Assembly (NCBI GenBank): GCA_964457335.1
Contig: CAYWGD010000008.1
Coordinates: 48,969 to 112,968 of the forward strand
Direction of reading: 5' to 3'
DNA length: 64,000 nucleotides
Origin: CAJBVW01 sp964457335
GTDB taxonomy: Bacteria; Myxococcota_A; UBA796; SXON01
In this document: piece by piece, positions 57,490 to 64,000 of the stretch
Layout: the number at the start of each line of letters is the position of its first letter
How positions within the stretch are numbered: the first letter of the stretch is position 1
Notes under the pieces: generated by a model
The model's database searches: none
Seen by the model: only the letters and a program-made list of their open reading frames with translations
Told to the model about the DNA's origin: nothing
Translations under genes and position numbers: made by a program

Positions 57490-57577
57490 CGACGGCCCGG
57501 GAAGGGCGTCGTGACGCGCACGAAGTGTTGCCGAGTGTAAGAGACCCGTAAGGGGCTCGTGGTATGCACTAGCGCGC

Positions 57578-60313
57578 GTGTCCGAGCGATCGAGCTTCCC
57601 GATCATTTCGTCGTGGGATCGGCTGAGCCGAGCGGTCGCTGCCTCCGATCGAGCAACCGCGGTCGTCTTGCTCCTGTGCACGATCCCGATGATCGCGTTC
57701 GTGACAGCGGAGATCTCGCCGCGGGCCCACGTGGCGCTGTCCGCGGCGATGGTCGTGGTCGCCCTGCTCGTCGCGACGGGGTGGCCCCGGCTGCGCATCG
57801 TGGTGATGCTGCTCTCGATCGTCGTGTCGGCCCGGTACATCTGGTACCGCGCGATCCACACGATGGTGTTCGAGCTGAGCCTCGACAGCCTCGCGGCGTA
57901 CGCGCTGTTCGGGGCGGAGATCTACGCCTTCGTCGTGCTCCTCTGCGGCTACTTCCAGACGGCGATCGTCCGGCGGCGCGCGCCCGCGCCGATCGATCTC
58001 GCCGACCCGAACCTGCCGATGGTCGACGTGTTCGTGCCGACCTACAACGAGGACCTCGATCTCTTGCGCGACACGCTGCTCGCGGCGAAGTCGATGGAGT
58101 ATCCGAACAAGGAGATCTGGCTCCTCGACGACGGGCGGCGGCCGGCCGCGAAGGCGCTCGCGGAGTCGCTCGGGTGCCGGTACCTGAACCGGATCGGGAA
58201 CAAGGGCGCCAAGGCGGGCAACATCAACGCGGCGCTCGAGAAGACGAACGCGCCGCTGATCGCGTTCTTCGACGCCGACCACGTGCCGGTCCGCACCTTC
58301 CTGACCGCGACGGTGGGCTTCTTCCTCGAGGACCCGAACGTGGGGCTGGTGCAGACGCCCCACTACTTCTACAACCCCGACCAGTTCGAGACGAACCTGC
58401 ACACGCAGGGCATCGTGCCGCCGGAGCAGAAGCTCTTCTACCATGCCATCCAGGCGGGAAACGACTTCTGGAACGCCTCGTTCTTCTGCGGCTCCTGCGC
58501 GGTCTTCCGTCGCGAGGCGATGATGGGCGTGGGCGGGATGGCGGAGGAGACGCTCACGGAGGACGCGCACACCGCGCTGAAGATGCACGGCGCGGGCTGG
58601 CGGTCGGTGTACCTGGACGTGCCCCTGGCGGCGGGCATCGCGACCGAGCGGCTGGTCGTCTTCATCGGGCAGCGCATCCGCTGGGCGCGCGGCATGGCGC
58701 AGGTGTTCCGCCTCGACAACCCGCTGCTCAAGCGCGGGCTCACCGTGGCCCAGCGCATCTGCTACTTCAGCGCGTCCTGGCACTTCATGTTCGGGATCCC
58801 GCGGCTCGTCTTCCTGCTCGCGCCGCTGACCTACCTCTTGTTCGGGCTCCACCCGATGTTCGCGGACGTGCGCGAGGTGCTCGTCTTCGCGACGCCCCAC
58901 CTCGTGCTCGCCTGGATCGCGACGGCGGCCGCCAACCGGCACTACCGCCACAGCTTCTGGCCCGAGGTCTTCGAGGTCGTCATGGCGCCGTACGCGGCGC
59001 TGGTCACGACGATGGCGCTGCTCTCGCCCCACGGCGGCTCCTTCAAGGTGACCGCGAAGGGGGAGACGCTCGACCGCGCGACCTTCGACTGGCGGAGCGC
59101 GCGCCCGATCCTCGTGCTGATCGGGCTCTCGGTGGCCGGCGCCATCGGGACGGCCGTGCGCTTCTACACCGCGCCGCTCGACCGGGCGACCGTGGCGGTC
59201 GCGGGGGCGTGGAACCTGTACAACCTGCTCATCCTGTGCGCGGCCGCGGGGACGGCCATGGACCGGCCGCAGCGCCGGGCGCGCCACCGTGTGCGGCGGC
59301 GGGTGCGGGCGGTGGTCACGCCGGACGAGATCGAGGACGCGCCGATCGAGTGGGACGGCGAGACGGTGGACATCGCCCCGGGTGGCGCCCGGCTGCGGCT
59401 CAGGGGCCACCCGATCCTCCCGGAGATCGTGGCGATGCGGCTCGAGGACGAACACGTCCGCGGGGCGTGGATGCCCGCGGACGTCCTGGAGCAGCGCGAA
59501 GAGGGAGAATGGACGGTGGTGCGCCTCCGCTTCCACCCCCTCGACGAGCACCGCCGCAACGCGCTCGTCCACTTCCTGTTCACGCCGCCCGACAGCTGGG
59601 TGCAGGACCGGTACACGGTCGACCGGCCGATCCGCGCGGCCCTGGCGGTGGCGCTCTCGCCGATCGTGGCGTTCACCGGGCGCGGGGACCTGATGCGACG
59701 GCTGATGGCGGGCGGCACGCCGGTGCCCATCGTCCTCCCGCGCGAGGGCCCCGTCTGCCCCCGCTGCGAGACGCACATGGACCGCGCCGCCACCGCCTGC
59801 ATCGCCTGCGGCCACGAGCCCGCCGCGCGCCGGTGGCGTTTCGGGCGGCCGTCGTTCCCCGTCGCCACGTTCGCGGGGCTCCTGTCGGTGCTGGCGATCG
59901 GCATCGGGGCGGCCGAGGTGCCGGTGATCAAGGCGTTCGACGGGGTCATCTCGCTCGACACGTGGGCCGGCGCGACCTACGCCACCCGGCTCGCGCAGCT
60001 GGGGCAGGCGTGGCGCGACATGGACGCGCTCCGCGGCGAGCTCGCCGGCGTGCACGACGCCGGCGGGCCGCTCCGCAAGTCCTGGCCGCTCGACCTCGCC
60101 CGCGTGGGCCGCTCCTACCAGCTCGGCAACGTGCGGCTCAACGACGCGCCCGCCCGAGCCGCGGAGGCCGAGCTCGTGACCGCGCTCCGGCTACTCGAGG
60201 AGGCCGGCGCGCTCTACCTTCGGCACGGTCCCTCCCCCATCTGCGCGGCCCGGCTGCGGGCGGCCTCGTCCGCCCTCGACCAGGCCGCGGTGGCCCTCGG
60301 CATCCCCCGATGA
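57578..60313 (+). CDS. bcsA: Cellulose synthase catalytic subunit (BcsA-like) with extra C-terminal zinc ribbon
   Basis: 911 residues from a GTG at 57578. N-terminal membrane helices (about residues 28-115), then a family 2 glycosyltransferase with the processive signature: LLDDGR (Asp184/185), FFDADH (Asp232, Asp234), TEDAHT (Asp329) and QRIRW (365-369). More helices follow, then a PilZ-like domain (about 568-670) with the Arg motif RHRVRRRVR but DIAPGGARL in place of D-x-S-x-x-G. Unusually, after this come a zinc-ribbon-like CPRC...CIAC (Cys727, 730, 741, 744), another membrane helix (about 760-780) and a 130-residue alpha-helical tail. Makes beta-1,4-glucan from UDP-glucose, exported with BcsB; c-di-GMP activation may be altered. 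Confidence 0.93.
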   Translation: MSERSSFPIISSWDRLSRAVAASDRATAVVLLLCTIPMIAFVTAEISPRAHVALSAAMVVVALLVATGWPRLRIVVMLLSIVVSARYIWYRAIHTMVFELSLDSLAAYALFGAEIYAFVVLLCGYFQTAIVRRRAPAPIDLADPNLPMVDVFVPTYNEDLDLLRDTLLAAKSMEYPNKEIWLLDDGRRPAAKALAESLGCRYLNRIGNKGAKAGNINAALEKTNAPLIAFFDADHVPVRTFLTATVGFFLEDPNVGLVQTPHYFYNPDQFETNLHTQGIVPPEQKLFYHAIQAGNDFWNASFFCGSCAVFRREAMMGVGGMAEETLTEDAHTALKMHGAGWRSVYLDVPLAAGIATERLVVFIGQRIRWARGMAQVFRLDNPLLKRGLTVAQRICYFSASWHFMFGIPRLVFLLAPLTYLLFGLHPMFADVREVLVFATPHLVLAWIATAAANRHYRHSFWPEVFEVVMAPYAALVTTMALLSPHGGSFKVTAKGETLDRATFDWRSARPILVLIGLSVAGAIGTAVRFYTAPLDRATVAVAGAWNLYNLLILCAAAGTAMDRPQRRARHRVRRRVRAVVTPDEIEDAPIEWDGETVDIAPGGARLRLRGHPILPEIVAMRLEDEHVRGAWMPADVLEQREEGEWTVVRLRFHPLDEHRRNALVHFLFTPPDSWVQDRYTVDRPIRAALAVALSPIVAFTGRGDLMRRLMAGGTPVPIVLPREGPVCPRCETHMDRAATACIACGHEPAARRWRFGRPSFPVATFAGLLSVLAIGIGAAEVPVIKAFDGVISLDTWAGATYATRLAQLGQAWRDMDALRGELAGVHDAGGPLRKSWPLDLARVGRSYQLGNVRLNDAPARAAEAELVTALRLLEEAGALYLRHGPSPICAARLRAASSALDQAAVALGIPR

Positions 60314-60320
60314 GACGCCG

Positions 60321-62585
60321 ATGACCCTCGCGCTCCTCCTCTTCGCCCTCGTCTCGCGCGCCGCGCCGCCGGCGGACGCGCCCGCGGGCGCCGCCGTCGA
60401 GCGGAGCAGCCCCGCCGCGCCGCCCGCCGATCGGCCCGCGAAGAGGGCCGAGAAGGCCCCGAAGGCCGAAACGGCCCCGAAGGCCGAGACGCCCGTGGAG
60501 CCCCGGCCGCCGACGGACCCCGCGACGGTCGAGCGCGTCCTCTCCGATCCGGGGCACGTCACGCTCACGTTCTCCGAGGAGCTCAACGTCCACCAGGACC
60601 TGATGCTCCCGGGCATCACCGCGTCCCAGGGCGTCGCGTTCACCGTGCCGCGCGCGTGGGAGCTGACGGCGGATCCCGAGGTCGATCTGCGCTTCGACCA
60701 CTCGGCGTCGCTGGACCCGGAGCGGTCGAGCCTCACCCTCACGGTGAACGACCGGCCGATCGTGAGCGTGGACCTCACCGCCGAGAACGCCACGGAGGGG
60801 CGCCTCCGCGCGCGCATCCCCCGGTCGGCGCTGAAGCCCTACAACACGCTCCAGGTGCAGGTCGTGCAGCACGTCAACGACGGCTGCGAGGACCCGTTCG
60901 ACCCGAGCCTCTGGACGCGCGTGTCCAAGGACTCGACGATCGAGCTCCGCAAGAAGCCCGCGGCGCTCGTGCGGGAGCTGCTGGAGTTCCCGTTCCCCTT
61001 CTTCGACGAGCGCGGCTACGGGCCCGTGCCGTTCACGGTCGTGTCGTCGGGCCGGGCCTCGCCCGGGCAGGCGCGGGCGCTCGGCGCGCTCGGGCTCGCG
61101 TTCGGGCGCATCGCGGCGTACCGGAAGGTGAAGCTGGCGCCGCCCGTGGAGAGCCTGTCCGCGCTGCGGACCAACGGGCTGGCCGTGGGCGTGTACGGCG
61201 TCGACCCGGTGATCACCGCGCTCCTCACGGAGGCGCCGGCGCCGGGCGAGGGGCTGGTCGCGGTGGTGGCCGTGCCGCACGATCCGTCGCTCGCGTTGCT
61301 CGTGGTGGCGGGGGCGGACGAGGCGGGGCTCGGGCACGCCGTCGAGGCGCTGATCGGGCAGTCCCGCCACACGGTGCTCTCCGGCGCCGCGGCCACGGTG
61401 AGCGCGGTGCGGCCCTCGGAGCCGCCGCCGTACCGCGAGGACCACCTGCCGGTGCCGCGCGGCCAGGAGCGCTTCACGCTCGCCGACGTGGGCTTCAAGG
61501 ACACGACCGTGCGGGGCTTCTACGCGGAGGCCGTGAACGTCCCGCTCGTGCTCGAGGGAGACGCCGCGCCGCGCGGCGGCCACGTGCGGATCCACTACGC
61601 ACACAGCGCGATGGTCGACCCGCGGCTGTCCGCGATCGAGGTGCGCTTCAACGGGGTCGTGCTCCGCAGCCGCCACCTCGACGACGGCGACGAGGTCGAG
61701 CTCCAGATGCTCGACGTGGAGCTCCCCGCGGACCTCATCGAGCCGTCGAACACGCTCGAGGTGAGCTTCCACCTCTTCCCGAACGACTTCGACCCGTGCA
61801 AGCGCGTGTCCGACCGCCCGATCTGGGGGACGGTGTTCAAGACGAGCGAGGTGCGCCTCACGCGCGACCGCTACGCGTTGATGCCGGACCTCTCGCGGCT
61901 CCGGCACGGGCTCTGGCCGGTGTCGATCGACCCCGGGGACGGCGGGACCACCCTCGTGCTCGGCGACGAGGCGGGCCCCGACGAGGCGAGCGCCGCGTTC
62001 CAGCTCGCGGCGGAGCTCGGGCGCACGAACGCGGCCAAGGCGCCCTCGCTCACGGTGGCGACGGGCGCGACCACGCTGGCGCGGCTGTTCGGGCGGAACG
62101 TGGTGCTGCTCGCGGCGCCCGGGCGCGCGAACACGCTCTGGGACGAGCTCGTGGAGGGCGCGCACGTGACGCTGACCGGCGACGCCGACCGGCGGCTCGT
62201 GTCCGGCGCCGAGCTCCTCGCGGCGCGTGTCGGCACGGCGTACGGGAGCGTCGAGGGGCTCGTGCACCCCACGAGCGGGGACCGCGGGGTGCTGGTCCTG
62301 CGCGCGGCCGAGGGGCAGACGGTGCTCGGGCTCACGCAGGCGCTGATGGAGCCTGCCCGCGTCGCGGCGCTCGCGGGGAACGTCGCCGCGCTGCCCGTGG
62401 AGGGCGGGGTGCGGGTGATCGACGTGGCGCCGCGCGTGCCCATCGGGAAGCTCTCGCTGCGGACGCGGGCGCAGGGCTGGATCAACGACTTCTGGCCCTT
62501 CGTGGGCGTGACGGTGCCGCTCGCGGCGCTGCTCGCGGCGGTGGTGATCGTGCGGTGGGCGCGGCGGCGGGGGGGCCAGCCGTGA
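60321..62585 (+). CDS. bcsB: Cellulose synthase periplasmic subunit BcsB
   Basis: 754 residues from the ATG at 60321, 7 nt after bcsA. Signal peptide, then an Ala/Pro/Lys linker, two repeats of carbohydrate-binding and flavodoxin-like domains (FTVPRAWELTADPEVDLRFDHSA, STIELRKKPAAL; later VHIHY-type and LVLGDEAG), with the BcsB phrases LNVHQDL, FNGVVLRSRHL, SFHLFPNDFDPC, and a C-terminal membrane anchor (about residues 720-745) followed by RRR. BcsB binds BcsA and guides the glucan through the periplasm. The final GTGA overlaps bcsZ. Confidence 0.9.
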   Translation: MTLALLLFALVSRAAPPADAPAGAAVERSSPAAPPADRPAKRAEKAPKAETAPKAETPVEPRPPTDPATVERVLSDPGHVTLTFSEELNVHQDLMLPGITASQGVAFTVPRAWELTADPEVDLRFDHSASLDPERSSLTLTVNDRPIVSVDLTAENATEGRLRARIPRSALKPYNTLQVQVVQHVNDGCEDPFDPSLWTRVSKDSTIELRKKPAALVRELLEFPFPFFDERGYGPVPFTVVSSGRASPGQARALGALGLAFGRIAAYRKVKLAPPVESLSALRTNGLAVGVYGVDPVITALLTEAPAPGEGLVAVVAVPHDPSLALLVVAGADEAGLGHAVEALIGQSRHTVLSGAAATVSAVRPSEPPPYREDHLPVPRGQERFTLADVGFKDTTVRGFYAEAVNVPLVLEGDAAPRGGHVRIHYAHSAMVDPRLSAIEVRFNGVVLRSRHLDDGDEVELQMLDVELPADLIEPSNTLEVSFHLFPNDFDPCKRVSDRPIWGTVFKTSEVRLTRDRYALMPDLSRLRHGLWPVSIDPGDGGTTLVLGDEAGPDEASAAFQLAAELGRTNAAKAPSLTVATGATTLARLFGRNVVLLAAPGRANTLWDELVEGAHVTLTGDADRRLVSGAELLAARVGTAYGSVEGLVHPTSGDRGVLVLRAAEGQTVLGLTQALMEPARVAALAGNVAALPVEGGVRVIDVAPRVPIGKLSLRTRAQGWINDFWPFVGVTVPLAALLAAVVIVRWARRRGGQP

Positions 62586-63748
62586 TCGCCGTGGCGCTCC
62601 TGTCGCTCGCGCTCGCCGGCGAGCAGGAGCCGGTGCACGGGCAGCTGGCGGCGTCGCGGATGCTCACGCCCCCGGGCGAGACGCTGCCGGCGCCGCCGCC
62701 GGCGCGCGCGGAGCTCGTCGCGGCCTGGCGCGTTTACACGAAGCGCTTCGTGTCGGACGATGGCCGGGTGATCGACCCGCGCACGGCGGACGCCACCACG
62801 TCGGAGGGGCAGGCCTACGGGATGTTGCGGGCGGTGTGGATCGGCGACCGGCGCCGCTTCGACCGGATGCGCGCCTGGACGCGGAACAACCTGCAGGGCG
62901 GGGACCCCACGGCGCTCTCGGCGTGGAAGTGGGGGCGCCGGGGCGACGGCACGTGGGGGGTGCTCGACCCGAGCCCGGCGTCGGACGCCGACCAGCTCCA
63001 CGCCTACGCGCTCCTCCTCGCCGCGGACCGGTGGGACGCCCCCGAGCTGAAGGCGACCGCGCGCGGGTTGTTGGCGCGGATCTGGGACGTCGAGGTGACC
63101 CAGGCGGGGCAGTACCGCGTGGTGGCGCCCGGGCCGTGGGCGCTCGGCCTCCCGGAGCTGCGCGTCAACCCGTCGTACTTCCTGCCGTTCGCGTGGCGGG
63201 CCTTCGCGGTGGTGGACCCGGAGCGGCCGTGGGCCCGGCTCGTGGACGACGGGTACGACGTGCTCGCGGCCACGCTGACGCCCGCGGGGCTCCCGCCGGA
63301 CTGGGCGTGGCTCGACGTGGTGACGGGGGCCCCGGTGCCGCCGCCGGCCGGCCAGGAGGCGCTCGGGCACTTCGGCTTCGAGGCGTTCCGCGTGGCGTGG
63401 ACGCTCGCCGCGGAGGCGCGGTGGCACGACGAGCCGCGCGCGCGGGCCCTGCTCGCGCGGATGGGCACGCTCAACAAGGCCTGGCGGGAGACGGGGGCCA
63501 TCCCGGCGGTGGTCCAGCCGACCGGGGAGGGGGCCGTGGGCTGGAGCTACCTCGGGCTCTACGGGGCGCTGGTGCCCGCCTGGGACGTGGCGCACGGCAC
63601 GGACGCCGGGATCCTGTACGCGCTGGAGATCCTGCCGCGGCGCGACGGGGGCGCGTGGGGCGAGCCCGACGACTACTACGCGCAGAACTGGGTCTGGTTC
63701 GGGCTCGCCTTGTGGAGCGGCGTGGCGACCCCGGTGCCGACCCCGTGA
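62582..63748 (+). CDS. bcsZ: Endo-beta-1,4-glucanase of GH8 family (BcsZ)
   Basis: 388 residues from the GTG at 62582 (GTGA overlap with bcsB). Signal peptide VIAVALLSLALAG. GH8 signature TSEGQAYGM with the proton donor Glu75, then AWKWGRRGDGTWGVLDPSPASDADQLHAYALLLAA with the DxD region, and the later barrel helices (NPSYFLPFAWRAF, LGHFGFEAFRVAWTL). Cellulose-clearing enzyme in the periplasm that is required for normal cellulose export in other bacteria. Length is typical. Confidence 0.9.
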   Translation: MIAVALLSLALAGEQEPVHGQLAASRMLTPPGETLPAPPPARAELVAAWRVYTKRFVSDDGRVIDPRTADATTSEGQAYGMLRAVWIGDRRRFDRMRAWTRNNLQGGDPTALSAWKWGRRGDGTWGVLDPSPASDADQLHAYALLLAADRWDAPELKATARGLLARIWDVEVTQAGQYRVVAPGPWALGLPELRVNPSYFLPFAWRAFAVVDPERPWARLVDDGYDVLAATLTPAGLPPDWAWLDVVTGAPVPPPAGQEALGHFGFEAFRVAWTLAAEARWHDEPRARALLARMGTLNKAWRETGAIPAVVQPTGEGAVGWSYLGLYGALVPAWDVAHGTDAGILYALEILPRRDGGAWGEPDDYYAQNWVWFGLALWSGVATPVPTP

Positions 63749-64000
63749 TCCTGCTGGCCCTCGTGTGGAGCGCGGCGGGGGTCGCGGGCGAGCCGGAGGG
63801 GAAGGGGGCGGCCCCCGAAGGGATCGGGGCCGCGGAGACGGCGGAGGCCTCGGAACCGCCCGTGGCGCCGGCGCCCGGGGCGAGCGAGGCGCTCGTGGCG
63901 TGGCTCGCCGCGCTCCCGGCCGACGGCGCGACGCCGGCCGACCGCCTCGCCCTCGGGGGCGCGCTGGTGGACCGCGCGGTCGCGGCCGCGAAGCGCGCGG
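63745..64000 (+). CDS. Partial gene, fourth member of the cellulose operon
   Basis: 85 codons visible, running off the right edge; GTG start at 63745 overlaps the bcsZ stop (GTGA). Signal peptide VILLALVWSAAGVAG, then a Glu/Ala/Pro linker and a short helical stretch (ALVAWLAALPADGATPADRLAL). In other bcs operons the next gene is the TPR-rich outer-membrane exporter BcsC; the visible part fits an exported protein but has no diagnostic motif. Confidence 0.5.
   Translation, partial: MILLALVWSAAGVAGEPEGKGAAPEGIGAAETAEASEPPVAPAPGASEALVAWLAALPADGATPADRLALGGALVDRAVAAAKRA

Overview
The window is about 75% G+C by eye, tightly packed with genes, and reads as chromosome from a myxobacterium-like bacterium (Myxococcota), probably a draft or metagenome assembly because it holds two 10-N scaffold gaps. 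The evidence for the lineage is the mix of FG-GAP lipoproteins, MopE-type acidic metal-binding repeats, Asp/Thr-rich linkers, two C termini that look like MYXO-CTERM sorting signals (Cys, hydrophobic helix, Arg cluster), HTTM membrane proteins, a degenerate Ser/Thr kinase with a C-terminal membrane segment, and MiaE. No rRNA, tRNA, CRISPR array, transposase or prophage gene was seen.

Layout. 1-6063: a left-edge partial gene, a membrane protein, two large secreted FG-GAP/VCBS-type lipoproteins, and an orphan ExbD/TolR. 6064-6599: noncoding, G/C-homopolymer repeat, first N gap. 6600-8924: an Old Yellow Enzyme-type reductase divergent from an HxlR regulator and a persulfide dioxygenase-like MBL hydrolase, with two related inverted repeats between the divergent genes. 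9085-14982: a secreted beta-propeller, then a translationally coupled run (small membrane protein, HTTM protein, alpha/beta-hydrolase lipoprotein, fatty acid desaturase) and a DUF99 protein. 15013-16404: a hypothetical gene, a structured noncoding patch and a VapBC toxin-antitoxin pair. 16526-22555: small secreted protein, MopE-repeat lipoprotein, BNR/sialidase-like propeller with MYXO-CTERM, and a beta-barrel.

22659-32453 is the centrepiece: one 3264-residue synthase with order [NPD-like remnant]-KS-AT-ACP-KS-ACP-ACP-KR-DH-PPTase. It combines the KS-AT-ACP-KR-DH-PPTase order of enediyne/PUFA-type iterative synthases with a second, different KS, and all three carrier domains have Thr where Ser normally carries phosphopantetheine. 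A GNAT gene follows.

33160-45884: GHL10-type glycosidase-like lipoprotein, sulfatase-fold enzyme, secreted AgmX-like protein, MiaE, MetG, a VWA-like lipoprotein, a permuted PEP-synthase-like lipoprotein, a DUF481 barrel, and a PECR-like SDR. 45893-50917: a 1674-residue surface protein with 14 FG-GAP and about ten MopE repeats. 51281-54233: pseudokinase, Dtd and inositol monophosphatase overlapping head to tail. 54469-57489: SOUL protein, lidless Hsp70 and a J-domain protein. 57578-64000: a cellulose synthase operon, bcsA-bcsB-bcsZ plus the start of a fourth gene.

Two sequence-level themes recur. A G/C-rich imperfect hairpin repeat (GGGGCGGGGGG, short loop, CCCCCC, then GCAACGCCCC) occurs five times, four of them just 3' of a stop codon in the sense direction and once in frame inside the giant synthase; both assembly gaps lie in copies of it. 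Adjacent genes often overlap by 4 nt (GTGA, ATGA, TTGA), so operons and alternative start codons can be assigned with some confidence. Functions are assigned from motifs read by eye; no database search was possible.
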